A stretch of DNA of 64,000 nt, taken from the NCBI GenBank assembly GCA_022432975.1, contig CM039516.1, positions 28,474,051-28,538,050 on the forward strand, given 5' to 3'. The translations under genes and the position numbers were made by a program. The stretch comes from Begonia masoniana. Taxonomy: Eukaryota > Streptophyta > Magnoliopsida > Cucurbitales > Begoniaceae. Positions 48,501 to 60,642 of the stretch are shown here, in pieces; within the stretch, counting starts at the first letter, position 1, and each line of letters opens with the position of its first letter. The notes under the pieces are model-generated. The model saw nothing but the letters and a program-made list of their open reading frames with translations. It did no database searches and was not told the DNA's origin.

Positions 48501-51500
48501 AACTGAACGTATCAAGCTAATGAGGTTGACTAGTACATGACTTGTGGTTAGAACCTAAGTTATCCATTTCACCTTCAAGGTTTAACTGAAGTCATGACAA
48601 CGACATGTACTGATTACCCAATAAACTTTATGGATTCGTAATTGCTTAGTAATGCTTTTTGATGAAGTATAAGAGTTCACATTCAATCGTTTGTTCCAAA
48701 AGAACTGACCTTATCAATCTAATTAGGTTGACCGTTCATGACTTGTGGGTAGAAACATAAGTTTTAGCCATTTCACCTTCAAGGTTTAACTTGATTTATT
48801 ATAACGCCCGTGCCTGGGACCCAATACCTTCATGACGCGTAATTAAGCCATAGTCATGCGTTTGATTAAGTCTATGGAAAGTTCACTCACGGTTTGTTCC
48901 AAAAGAAACTGAAAGTATCAAGCTAATGAGGTGATATTACATGACTGTGGTTTCAGACTAGGTATCCATGTCCCCTAAGGTTAACTTGACGTCGTGAGAA
49001 CGCAGTGTACGAGCACCCCCATAATCTCATGGACGAGTAATTAAGCCTTAGTAATGCGTTTGATGAGTATAAGAAGTTCACTTCAATAATTTGTTCCAAA
49101 AGAATTGAACGTATCAAGCGAATGAAGTTGACTGTTACATGACTTGTTGTTAGAAACTAAGTTATCCATTTCACCTTCAATGTTTAACTTGAAGTCATGA
49201 GAACGACGTGTACTGAAGACACAATAACCTTCATGGACGCGTAATTAAGCCTTAGTAATGCGTTTGATAAAGTATAAGAAAGTTCACTTCAATCGATTTT
49301 TTCCAAAAGAACTGAACGTATCAAGCTAATGAGGTTGACTGTTACATGACTTGTGGTTAGAACCAAAGTTATCCACTTCACCTTCAAGGTTTAACATGAA
49401 GTGAAGAGAACGACGTGTACTGAGGACCCAATAACCTTCATGAACGCGTAATTAAGCCTTAGTAATTCGTTTGATGATGTATAAGAAAGTTCACTTCAAT
49501 CGATTTGTTCCAAAAGATTTGAACGTATCATGCTAATGAGGTTGACTGTTACATGACTTGTGGTTAGAACCTAAGTTATCCATTTCACCTTCAAGGTTTT
49601 AACATGAAGTTATTAGAACGACATGTACTAAGGACCCAATAACCTTCATGGACGCGTAATTAAGCCGTAGTAATTCGTTTGATAAAGTATAAGAAAGTTC
49701 ACTTCAATCGATTTGTTACCAAAGATTTGAACGTATCCAGCTAATGAGGTTGACTGTTACATGACTTTTGGCTAGAACCTAAGTTATCCATTTCACCTTC
49801 AAAGTTTAACTTTAAGTTATGAGAACGACGTGTACTGAGCACCCAATAACCTTCATGGACACGTAGATAAGCCTTAGTAATGTGTTTGATGAAGTATAAG
49901 AAAGTTCACTTCAATCGATTTGTTCCAAAAGAACTGAACGTATCAAGCTAATGAGGTTGACTGTTACATGACTTGTGGTTAGAAACTATGTTATCCATTT
50001 CACCTTCAATGTTTAACTTGAATTCATGAGAACGACGTGTACTGAAGACCCAATAACCTTCATGGACGCGTAATTAAGCCTCAGTAATGCGTTTGATGTA
50101 GTATAAGAAAGTTCACTTTAATCGATTTGTTCCAAAAGAAATGAACGTATCAAGCAAATGAGGTTGACTGTTACATGACTTGTGGTTAGAAACTAAGTTA
50201 TCCATTTCACCTTCAATGTTTAACTTGAATTCATGAGAACGACGTGTACTGAAGACCCAATAACCTTCATGGACGCGTAATTAAGCCTTAATAATGCGTT
50301 TGATGTAGTATAAGAAAGTTCACTTCAATCGATTTGTTCCAAAAGAAATGAACGTATCAAGCTAATGAGGTTGACTGTTACATGATTTTTTGTTAGAACC
50401 TAAGTTATCCATTTCACCTTCAAGGTTTAACTTTAAGTTATGAGAACGACGTGTACTGAGCACCCAATAACCATCATGGATGCGTAATTAAGCCTTAGTA
50501 ATGCATTTGATGAAGTATAAGAAAGTTCACTTCAATCGATTTGTTCCAAAAGAACTGAACGTATCAAGCTAATGAGGTTGACTGTTAGATGACTTGTGGT
50601 TAGAAACTAAGTTATCCATTTCACCTTCAATGTTTAACTTGAAGTCATGAGAACGACGTGTACTGAAGACCCAATAACCTTCATGGACGCGTAATTAAGC
50701 CTTAGTATTGCGTTTGATGCTGTATAAGAAAGTTCACTTCAATCGATTTGTTCCAAAAGAACTGAACGTATCAAGCTAATGAGGTTGACTGTTAGATGAC
50801 TTGTGGTTAGAAACTAAGTTATCCATTTCACCTTCAATGTTTAACTTGAAGTCATGAGAACGACGTGTACTGAAGACCCAATAACCTTCATGGACGCGTA
50901 ATTAAGCCTTAGTATTGCGTTTGATGCAGTATAAGAAAGTTCACTTCAATCGATTTGTTCGAAAAGAAAAGAACGTATCAAGCTAATGAGGTTGACTGTT
51001 ACATGACTTGTGGTTAGAACCTAAGTTATCCATTTCACCTACAAGGTTTAACTTGAAGTGATTAGAACGACGTGTACTGTGGACCCAATAACCTTCATGG
51101 ACGCGTAATTAAGCCTTAGTAATGCGTTTGATGAAGTATAAGAAAGTTCACTCCAATCGATTTGTTCCAAAAGAACTGAACGTATCAAACTAATGAGGTT
51201 GACTATTACATGACTTGTGGTTAGAACCTAAGTTATCCATTTCAAATACAAGGTTTAACTTAAAGTGATGAGAACGACGTGTATTGTTGACCCAATAACC
51301 TTCATGGACGCGTAATTAAGCCTTGGTAATGCGTTTGATAAAGTATAAGAAAGTTCTTTTCAATCGATTCTTTCCAAAAGAACTGTACGTATCAAGCTAA
51401 TGAGGTTGACTGTTACATGTCTTGTGGTTAGAACCTAAGTTATCCATTTCACCTTCAAGGTTTAACTTGAAGTGATGAGAACGACGTGTACTGAGCACCC

Positions 51501-52188
51501 AATAACCTTCATGGACGCGTAAATAAGCCTTAGTAATGCGTTTGACGAAGTATAAGAAAGTTCACTTCAATCGATTTGTTCAAAAAGAACTGAACGTATC
51601 AAGCTAATGAGGTTGACCATGTTACTGACTTTTGTTAGAACCTAAGTTTATCCTTTTTTTTCACCTTCAGGTTAACTTGAAGTTATGAGCACGACGGTAC
51701 TGTGACCCCATACCTTCATGACGGTAAATAGCCTTAGTAAACGTTTGATGAGTAATAGAAGTTCCTTCAATCGATTTGTTTCCCACGAAGTAAACGTATC
51801 CAGCTAATAGGTTGACTGTTACATGACTTGTGGTTAAAACTATGTTATCCATTTCACCTTCATGTTACTTGAAGTCATGAGAACGACTGGTACTAAGAAC
51901 CAATAACCGTCATGGACGCGTAATTCAGCCTTAGGAATAGCGTTTGTTGAAGTATAATAATGTTCACTTCAATCGATTTGTTCTAAAGAATTGAGTATCA
52001 AGCTAATGAGGTTGACTTTTACATGACTTGTGGTTTAGAAAACTAGTTATCCATTCAACCTTCACTGTTTAACTTGAAGTCATGAGAACGACGTGTACTG
52101 AGACCAATAACCTTCTGGACTCTATTCAGAGCCTTAGTATGCGTTTGATGAAGTATAAGAAGTTCACTTCAATCGATTTGTTCTAAAG
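45524..52188 (-). repeat. 207-bp satellite array, reverse orientation (main block, part 3)
   Basis: About 32 monomers that continue the array interrupted at 34264. The aagctaatgagg subtype dominates. Neighbouring near-identical monomers occur at 49.9-50.3 kb and 50.58-50.95 kb (gttagatgacttg with gatgctgtataag or gatgcagtataag). Single-base deletions cluster at about 46.5-46.9, 48.1-49.1 and 51.6-52.2 kb. The array ends in mid-monomer at ttctaaagaa, running into a poly(A). Confidence 0.96.

Positions 52189-52228
<40 letters not shown>
52189..52228 (+). repeat. Poly(A) run of 40
   Basis: An uninterrupted A40 at the end of the reverse array. No element with a 3' tail is visible to its left; the preceding bases are satellite. 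Confidence 0.9.
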
Positions 52229-52231
<3 letters not shown>

Positions 52232-52710
52232 TTTGTATGCCTATTTATATCTACGTGTCAAAATAATTAATTTGCTTTTGGGAACCCTTATTTTCATGTT
52301 CATTTAATTTAAAATTGTTTTTATTTTTTATTTTGCATGCATATGTGGCTGTTTATCTTTAAAAAGAATAAACGAATGACATGAACCACAGTTGTGAAAA
52401 TAAATTATCTATTGATGATATAATTTTCTTTATTAAATAATAAGCCGCGTAATTTTTATTAAGTAAAATTACTAGTAAGTTTTTCAAATCACATTAGACC
52501 ATTATTATATAAATTCTAAAATATAATAAATTTTACCCACACTTTGCAATTAACTATATTATTTTTGATATAATGTTTATGTAAATATTTGAATTTAATT
52601 CTTTACTACTCACAAATATTTAAGAAAAGAAATTAATTCGCATAAATTTTATCACAAAATCTTATAAATAGTATTATTAAAACTTCCACCCTACAGTAAG
52701 TTTTTAGGTT
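52229..52710. other. Unassigned AT-rich sequence
   Basis: About 480 bp of very AT-rich DNA unlike the satellite and unlike the LTRs in the window. It has no open frame of note and no recognised RNA gene. It stops at an assembly gap, so its extent is unknown. Confidence 0.7.
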
Positions 52711-52810
52711 NNNNNNNNNNNNNNNNNNNNNNNNNNNNNNNNNNNNNNNNNNNNNNNNNNNNNNNNNNNNNNNNNNNNNNNNNNNNNNNNNNNNNNNNNN
52801 NNNNNNNNNN
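52711..52810. other. Assembly gap (100 N)
   Basis: Exactly 100 N, the conventional placeholder for a gap of unknown size, followed by ten A and then satellite in the opposite orientation. Confidence 0.99.
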
Positions 52811-52820
52811 AAAAAAAAAA

Positions 52821-54602
52821 TACGTTCAGGTTCTTTTGGAACAAATCGATTGAAGTGAACTTTCTTATACTTCATCAAACGCATTACTAAGGCTAATTAC
52901 GCGTCCATGAAGGTTATTGGGTCCTCAGTACACGTCGTTCTCATGACTTCAAGTTAAACTTGAAGGTGAAATGGATAACTTAGGTTCTAACCACAAGTCA
53001 TGTAACAGTCACCCTAATTAGCTTGATCCGTTTCCAGTGTCTGGAACAAATCGATTGAAGTGAACTTTCTTATACTTCATCAAACGCATTACTAAGGCTT
53101 AATTACGAGTCCATAAAGTTATTAGGTCCTCAGTACACGTCGTTCTCATGACTTCAAGTTAAACCTTGAAGGTGAAATGGATAACTTAGGTTCTAACCAC
53201 AAGTCATGTAACAGTCACTCATTAGCTTGATACGTTCAGTTCTTTTGGAACAAATCGATTGAAGTGAACTTTCTTATACTTCATCAAACGCATTACTAAG
53301 GCTTAATTACGCGTCCATGAAGAGTTATTGGTCCACTTAGTACAGTCGTTCTCTGCCTTCAAGTTAAACCTTGAAGGTGAAATGGATACTTAGGTTCTAA
53401 CCACAAGTCATGTAACAGGCAATTCTCATTAGTCCTTTATACTTACAGTTCTTTTGGATACAAATCGATTGCAGTGAACTTTCTTCTACTTCATCAAACG
53501 CATTACTAAGTCTAAATTACTCGTCCATGAAAGGTGAATTTGTGTCCTCGATGTACAAGTCGTTCTCATCACTTGCAAGTTACACCTTTAAGGTGGAAAT
53601 GGATCACTTAGGTTCTAACCACAAGTCATGTAACAGTCACTCATTAGCTTGATACGTTCAGTCATTGTGAAACAAATCGATTGAAGTGAACTTTCTTATA
53701 CTTTCATCAAGCTCATTACTAAGTCCTTAAATTACGCGTCCATGAAGGTTATTGGGTCCTTAGTAAAGTCGTTCTCTGCACTTCAAGTTAAACCTTGAAG
53801 GTGAAAATGGATAACTTAGGTTCTAACCAAAAGTCAGGTAACAGTCATCTCATTAGCTTCATACGTTCAGTCTTTTGGAATAAATCGATTGAAGTGAACT
53901 TTCTTATACTTCATCAAACGCATTACATAAGGCTTAATTGCGCGTCCATGAAGGTATTGGGTCCTTCAGTAAAGTCGTCTCTCAATTTCAAGTTAAACCT
54001 TGAAGGTGTAATGGATAACTTAGGTTCTAACCACAAGTCATGTAACAGTCAACCTCATTAGCTTGATACGTTCAATTCTTTGGAACAAATCGATTGAAGT
54101 GAACTTTCTTATACTTCATCAAACGCATTACTAAGCCTTAATTACGCGTCCATAAAGTTTATTGGGTCCTCAGTACACGTCGTTCTCATGACTTCAAGTT
54201 AACCTTGAAGGTGAAATGGATAACTTAGGTTCTAACCACAAGTCATGTAACAGTCAACTATTAGCTTGATACGTTCAGTTCTTTGGAACAAATCGATTGA
54301 AGTGAACTTCTTATCCTTCATCAAACGCATTACTAAGGCTAATTACGCGTCCATGAAGGTTATTGGGTCCTCAGTACACGTCGTTCTCATGACTTCAAGT
54401 TAAACTTGAAGGTGAAATGGATAACTTAGGTTCTAACCACAAGTCATGTAACAGTCAGCCTCATAGCTTGCTACATTCAGTTCATTTGGAACAAATCGAT
54501 TGAAGTGAACTTTCTTATACTTCATCAACGCATAGACTAGTATTAATACGCGTAATAAAGGTAATGGGGATAGTAAAAGGTGTTTTCTCACTTCAGTTTA
54601 AC
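52821..54602 (+). repeat. 207-bp satellite array, forward orientation
   Basis: About 8.5 monomers in the orientation of 1-1480, opposite to 3851-52188. It starts at tacgttcagg, the reverse complement of the monomer phase at which the reverse array stopped. Numerous one-base losses and gains occur (53330-53990), and the last monomer (54530-54602) is strongly degraded. Confidence 0.94.
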
Positions 54603-54844
54603 GAACAATAATACGGTTACCCCATATACGTACATATCTTATTATATTTTTTGTACCTAAAGCTTTACTTCAAACTATAGGCGAACCTGAAAACGAAATC
54701 CCCGCCCCCCGAATCCCCGAAATCGGGAATTAAATTAACTTTAAAAACCATGAAACAATTAAAACAAAGGAAAACATTATTAAAAACTATATAAACAATT
54801 AAAGAAACACATATTAAAGGGGAGGGCAAAACAGTCCGGCCCAT

Positions 54845-55095
54845 GGCAAAAATGGGCAGCGACCAGTCGCTGCTATGTGCAGCGACTGATCGCTGCACTT
54901 GCTGCAGAGAGCAGCGATCGATCTCTGCAGCAATGCAGAGATCAATCGTTGCACTTGCTGCATAGCAGCGATCGATCTCTGCAGCAATGCAGAGATTGAT
55001 CGCTGCACTTGCTGCAGCAAGCAGCGATCGATCTCTGCATTGCTGCAGAGATCGATCGCTGCACACCCTGCAGTGCAGCGATCGCCTCGCGCGAT
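54845..55095 (-). repeat. Palindromic GCAGCGATCGATC repeat cluster in the LTR
   Basis: Roughly 55-bp units built from gcagcgatcgatctctgca and its reverse complement tgcagagatcgatcgctgc, separated by short linkers (tgcacttgc, gcaatg). Each unit is itself an inverted repeat and four to five stand in a row. A single unit survives in the 5' LTR remnant (61954-62010), confirming it belongs to the LTR. Confidence 0.88.
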
Positions 55096-55869
55096 CGTTA
55101 GCTACCCCCTCTTTTCTCTTCTTCCGGTTTCTATTTTTACGAGTGCTCTCTGGAATCCAATTCCAGAGAACAAAACTTATATATTTCCCCGCATATATGC
55201 AATTCAACACTACTCCAATTTCTTCCTCAAATATGACTAAACGTACGATTCAGACATTACGAAATAAACATACATTAAAACGTGTTTAAACCTAAGAAAC
55301 TTTCGTGAAAATAAACTGCGTGGATATGTTTAAAAATCGACAATCCCTTCTGTTTTAAATCACCGCGCAGTTCATATAAAACAGATTTCCAAGCTTTTAA
55401 AACATTAAAGCGTAAACCTATGAACTACCAGATCCAAGCATCCTATAATATCTATACAGTTTTTCCTATTCTATCCAAAATAGCTTAAAACCTTCAAAAT
55501 CTATACATACTGTCCCCACGGGTCGTATAAGCCTCGACTGCGCCAGCACACCTCCTCAGCCATCCTCCGTCAACTGAATCATGCCTCAGGAGGAGGAATC
55601 ACATCCTCACTTGGTTCCTCGATATCTAGATCACCTACACTATGAGATGAAATCCCAGTAAGCTCTACGTAAATGCAATGCATGCTGTGCGTATGAGTTT
55701 GATAAACCATGCTTTATTTTATCTTACTATGCAATGCTCAATAGGTGTCACCGAGATCCTATCCTCTAACCAGAGAGAGCTCATCAGCGGGCGGACTACT
55801 CTTTCTAGCTAGAGGCGGGGGAGTGCACGCTTACAACACATACAGCTGTGCCTGAGCCCCACCTCGCGT

Positions 55870-56002
55870 GACCAATACGCCTTTCGGCCAATAAGCCTTT
55901 CGGCCAATGCTATGCTCAATACGCCTTTCGACCATACCCTATGCTCATACGCCTTTCGGCCAATGCTATGCTCAATACGCCTTTCGGCCAATGCAATGCT
56001 TT
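55870..56002 (-). repeat. 27-35-bp tandem repeat with acgcctttcggccaat core
   Basis: Five copies of cgcctttcggccaat or close variants (one aagcctttcgg, one tttcgaccat), with a gctatgctcaata spacer between most. It lies within the 3' LTR. Confidence 0.88.
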
Positions 56003-57266
56003 ACGTTATCTTTAAAACTCTGTGCGGAAATTCATTTCATGCTTTCTTTAAAAACAGTGATGCTGTGAACAGTTCAATATCTTACAGTAAACAAGCAATA
56101 ATATGTACCATCAAGACTGTAAAGCGTAAACTATAAACTCCTAAAACCTAGCTACCCCAGACCAAGTAAACATTAAATAAACACATCTCCAAACTCCTCG
56201 AGACGACATTCGACGTACGGTGTAGGCCAATCGGCCAGAGAAGAATCACGAGAAACTTACCTCGTGTCCAAAGCAGCTCAAGCTCCGTCCACGAGCGTGT
56301 TTGTCTGAAGCAAATCACAATATCGATGTTAAAACGAGTTTAAACAATCGATCGTCCAAATTCACAAAACCTTAACTAAAGAACTTTCCTAAAGTCCTAA
56401 TCCAATTCATTGGCTATATATTCGAGCAATTTACGCTCGGCACCTAAATTCTCAATTTACGAGTTTTTCCTAAATCTCGAAATCCCTATTTTTAACATTT
56501 TCACAAATTGCTATAACTTCGTCCAATAATCATCTAAATTCGTCCAATGCGTTCAATATATGCTTAATCACAGTAAATCTATTAATTTCGGACCCTAAAT
56601 CGCGTTTTAAATCGAAGCCCTAAACGAACCAAATTGTTTAAAACTACGAAATCATCGAAATAAAAGCTCTAAGATCGTAGGTTCATACCTAGAACGTCGA
56701 TTGGAGGAGAAAGCGTGAAGAAAAACGAAGCGAACGGAGTCCGGATCGGAGAGATTAGTCGCGGGCAGAGAGGGGATCGCGAGGGTTTGCTTTCTCTGGA
56801 GAACGATTTTCAAATGAAAATCGTTAAGGCATTTTGCCTTTAGGTAATTAATAATTAATTAAATGCTAAATGACGATTTTGCCCTTCCACTAAATTTTCT
56901 ATTTGTTTCGTCATTCGTTTCTTTAATCGTCCAACGATTCGACTTTTCCAACTTTCCACATTTCGCTAATAAGTACAACTTATTATTGAGATTTAACAAA
57001 AACTGTCCGTTTCGCAATTCGGACATCGTTACTATTTTTACGAGAATGTCTTTTACATTATGAGAAGTGTATTTACTCGGAATATATCGTTTAATCTCCG
57101 AAAATTCCCATAATTTCCTTAAAATTCCTATTAATCATTAGGATCGTAATGACGCTTTCTTTTCGTGAAACGGACCTGATTTGACATATTTACCAAAAAT
57201 GCCATTATATAATAAAATAACAATATAATATATTATATCTGAAATCCGTACAAGTTGGGTATTACA

Positions 57267-57280
57267 TTCCACCCTCCTTA
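57267..57280 (-). other. Polypurine tract of the Tekay-like element
   Basis: On the minus strand taaggagggtggaa directly precedes the LTR start TGTAATACCC. Confidence 0.88.
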
Positions 57281-57342
57281 TTCAGAATTTTGTCTACAAA
57301 ATTACATCATACAAATAAATCAGAATATCTAGTCATCATATC

Positions 57343-58485
57343 CTACTGTCGTTCCCACGTCGCTTCTTCCACCTCGTGATTCCGCAATAGAACCTTAACT
57401 AGCGGAATTTCCTTGTTGCGCAAAATATTGATGGAAGTCTCCAAAATACGTACCGGTCTCACCTCATAGCTCAAGGTAGGCTGTACCTCAATCTCTGTAG
57501 CCTCCACGATATGCGACGGGTCGCGCAAGCACTTCCGAAGCATAGATACATGAAACACGTCGTGGATACCCTCCATAGAAGCCGGAAGCTGCAGCCTATA
57601 CGCCAACTTCCCGATCCTCTTCAGAATAGGAAAGGGTCCCACATAACGAGGGTTCAACTTACCCCTCCTTCCAAATCTCGCTACGCCTTTGAACGGAGAA
57701 ACTTTCAGATAGACCTCATCGCCTTCCTCGAACTCCAGCTCTCTCCGTCTGGTGTCAGCATAGCTCTTCTGCCTGCTCTGCGCTACCTCTATACGCTGTC
57801 GAATGATGGCAATCTTCTCTGCCGTCTGCTGTAGGATCTCAGGACCAATGATGCTGGCCTTGTCAACCTCGTCCCAATACAACGGAGATCTACACTTCCG
57901 ACCATACAACGCCTCATACGAAGCCATGCCAATAGTAGCCTGGAAGCTGTTATTATAAGAGAACTCGATCAGTGGCAAATACCTGCTCCACGATCCCTGA
58001 AACTCCAGCACACATGCTCTGAGCATATCCTCCAGAATCTGATTCGTCCTCTCTGTCTGTCCGTCAGTCTGAGGATGAAACGCGATGCTGAAATTAAGCT
58101 GAGTCCCCATAGCTTTGTGCAGACTCTTCCAGAACTTTGACGTGAATCTCGGATCTCTGTCGGAGACAATAGAAACTGGCACGCCATGCAGTCTGACAAT
58201 CTCCTGTACATAAAGCTCGGCGTGCTGATCCATAGACGATGCCATCCTCACAGATAAGAAGTGGGCCGACTTTGTCAATCGGTCCACAATAACCCAAATG
58301 CCGTCATGGCCTCTTGTCGTCCTCGGGAGTCCCACAATGAAATCCATGGAGATCTGCTCCCACTTCCACTCCGGAATCGGCAGTGGCAATAACGTTCCTG
58401 CCGGTCTCTGGTGCTCTGCCTTTACCCGCTGACATACTAGGCATGTCTCAACATCTTGGCAACCTCCCTCTTCATGTTCGGCCAC
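57343..58485 (-). pseudogene. pol: Integrase and chromodomain of the Tekay-like element
   Basis: 380 codons. It starts out of phase at the second half of the HHCC finger (CLVCQRVKAEH), then the catalytic core: QISMDFIVGLPRTTRGHDGI, SIVSDRDPRFTSKFW and [13 protein letters not shown] (D, D, E present). The GPY/F module (LNPRYVGPFPILKRIG) and a C-terminal chromodomain (SYEVRPVRILE ... LVKVLLRNHEVEEATWE) follow; in this family the chromodomain reads histone marks and steers insertion to heterochromatin. TAG follows EATWERQ, yet similar residues (DMMTRY) continue, so this stop is probably premature by about ten residues. A frameshift near 58450-58470 separates it from the upstream piece. Confidence 0.92.
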
Positions 58486-58871
58486 CAGAAGTGTTGTTTC
58501 AAATCCCGGTACATCTTGGTACTTCCCGGGTGCACAGAATATGCCGAAGAATGTGCCTCGGCCAATATCTCCTTCTTCAGGTCCTCGTCGCTAGGCACGC
58601 ACCACCTATGCCTGAACTTCGGAATACCATCATCCGATAAATGGAAATCCGACGAGTCTCCCAATGTCATGCTCGATCGAAGCTCCATACACTCCGTATC
58701 ACTCTGTTGAGCCTCGCGTATACGATCAAGAATAACCGGCCTGAGAGAAATGTTGGCGAGCATACTGGACAACTCTGCCACTATCTCCACATCGAATCTC
58801 TCAATCTCAGACCGCAGCGTAACTGACATCGCTGCAAGTGAAGGCTGACTCGCAGAAGGCACTCTACTCAA
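58437..58871 (-). pseudogene. pol: RNase H/integrase linker and first half of the HHCC finger
   Basis: 144 codons in the same frame as the RT piece at 58953, separated only by stop TAG (58953-58955) in the LNMQ*RRWLEF context, a CAG-to-TAG type change. It includes DALSRVPSASQ (its upstream part lies between 58871 and 58953), the N-terminal integrase domain HSSAYSVHPGSTKMYRDLKQ and FWWPNMKREVA, carrying the two His of HHCC. It then runs out of frame just before the two Cys, which lie in the 58485 frame. Confidence 0.88.
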
Positions 58872-58952
58872 GGCATCAGCAACCTTGTTCGCCTTTCCTG
58901 GATGGTACTTGATATCAAAATCGTAATCTTTGACAAACTCGAGCCATCGTCT

Positions 58953-60605
58953 CTATTGCATATTCAGCTCCTTCTGCGTAAATAAGTACTTCAAGCTCTT
59001 GTGGTCAGAAAATACCTCGCACTGCTGCCCATATAAATAATGCCTCCATATCTTCAGTGCGAAGACCACAGCTGCTAACTCAAGGTCGTGCGTAGGGTAA
59101 TTCTGCTCATACGGCTTCAACTGCCGAGAAGCATAAGAAATAACTCTCCCCTCCTGCATCAATACACAGCCGAGTCCCACTCCCGATGCATCGCAATAAA
59201 TACTGAATCTGACACCTTCAACAGGTAGCGCCAGTACTGGAGCGGTGGTCAACCTCTGCTTTAGCTCTATAAAACTATCATCACAAGCAGATGACCAAAT
59301 AAATCTCTCGTTCTTCCGAGTCAATCGAGAGAGAGGAAGTGCGATCTTTGAGAATCCCTCTATAAACTTCCGATAATAACCGGCCAACCCGAGAAATCCA
59401 CGCACCTCACGTACGTTCTTCGGTTGTGGCCAATCTCTGACCACCTGAATCTTGCTCGGATCCACAGAAACTCCGTCCTGTGATATAATATGGCCAAGGA
59501 AGCTCACTCTGTCAAGCCAGAACTCGCACTTCGAAAACTTTGGATACAGCTGGTGCTGACATAGGGTCCTCAGAACAATCCTCAGATACTCCTCGTGTTC
59601 TTCCTTCGTCTTAGAGTAGATCAATATGTCGTCGATGAAAACCACCACGAACTTGTCCAGATACTCCTTGAAGACACGGTTCATCAAGTCCATAAATGCT
59701 GCAGGGGCATTAGTAAGTCCAAAAGACATGACAAGGAACTCATAATGCCCATACCTCGTTCGGAATGCCGTCTTCGGTATATCATCCATCCGGACATTCA
59801 GCTGATTGTAACCCGAGCGTAGATCAATCCTGGAAAATACTCGGGCACCCTGTAGCTGATCAAATAAGTCGTCAATCCGGGGCAGTGGATACTTATTCTT
59901 CACTGTGAGCTTATTCAGCTCCCTGTAATCAATGCACATCCTGAGGGTCCTGTCTTTTTTCTTGACAAACAGAATGGGCGCACCCCAGGGTGAAACACTG
60001 GGTTGAATAAACCACTTCTCTAACAGCTCATCCAGCTGAGTCCTCAACTCTATCAACTCGGCTGGTGCCAATCGATAAGGGTTCTTAAACCTCGGTGCGG
60101 AGTTAGGATACACATCAATAGTGAACTCAATCTCCCGGTCCGGCGGTAATCCGGGAAGATCATCAAGGAAAATACCAGAGAACTCTCTGACAATAGGAAT
60201 GTCGCTCGGCATCAATCCGCTGAGCAACTGACAATCAAAGACAGAGGCCAAATAAATAGAGCACGCACCTTTAAACTGCTCGTTGACCATCATGGAATAA
60301 GAGATAGGCGAGCTACTCAATCTGCTCATCGCCTGATAAGAAAACTTAGCTTTACCCGAAGGTCGAAAGGTGACAATCCCGGATCGACAGTCGATGGTGG
60401 CGAAATGCTGTGACAGCCAGTCCATCCCCAAAATAAGGTCATAATGCTCTATGCCCATAACAATGAGGCGAGCATAGAGAGTACGGTCCCCAATCGAGAT
60501 AATACTGCCCTGGACTACACGACCTGACTGCATATGCTCTCCTGAAGGTAGCATCACGCTATACTCGCATTCTGCTAACTCAGGCGCAAGCCTCAATCTC
60601 GACAC
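58953..60605 (-). pseudogene. pol: Protease C-part, reverse transcriptase and RNase H of the Tekay-like element
   Basis: 550 codons. The protease flap half ([18 protein letters not shown]) comes first. RT follows with [65 protein letters not shown] and the catalytic [11 protein letters not shown]. RNase H has [19 protein letters not shown] and [10 protein letters not shown]. The N-terminal protease active site is just upstream (60606-60640): gacacgggg (DTG) is present but in a different phase from both neighbours because of single-base indels. The frame ends at TAG after LNMQ. Domain content is complete up to that point. Confidence 0.92.
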
Positions 60606-60642
60606 ACAAGCAGTGGAAACAAAAGAATGTGTAGCCCCGTGT

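Larger units (their letters stand above)
54603..57266 (-). repeat. 3' LTR (and possibly adjoining sequence) of the Tekay-like element
   Basis: The U3 end is firm: TGTAATACCC at 57266, directly after the polypurine tract. The U5 end is uncertain. The 5' LTR remnant ends ...ctgcagcaagtgca before the PBS, and that word occurs in the palindromic array at 54.85-55.0 kb, so 54603-~54890 may be U5, a second insertion or LTR shared with a relative. It contains a g/c run (ccccgccccccgaatccccg, ~54700) and long AT-rich tracts at 56.3-57.2 kb. No gene is supported. Confidence 0.7.

Noticed and set aside
52189..52228. Poly(A) tail of a LINE or SINE
   Set aside because: The sequence before the tail is satellite and no target-site duplication or element body is visible.
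52229..52710. Organellar insertion
   Set aside because: AT-rich composition is compatible, but no organellar gene or tRNA is recognisable, so the origin is left open.
54845..55095. Regularly spaced palindromic repeats looking like a CRISPR array
   Set aside because: The whole unit is repetitive, linkers are 5-10 bp and repeated, the locus is in a plant LTR, and there are no cas genes.
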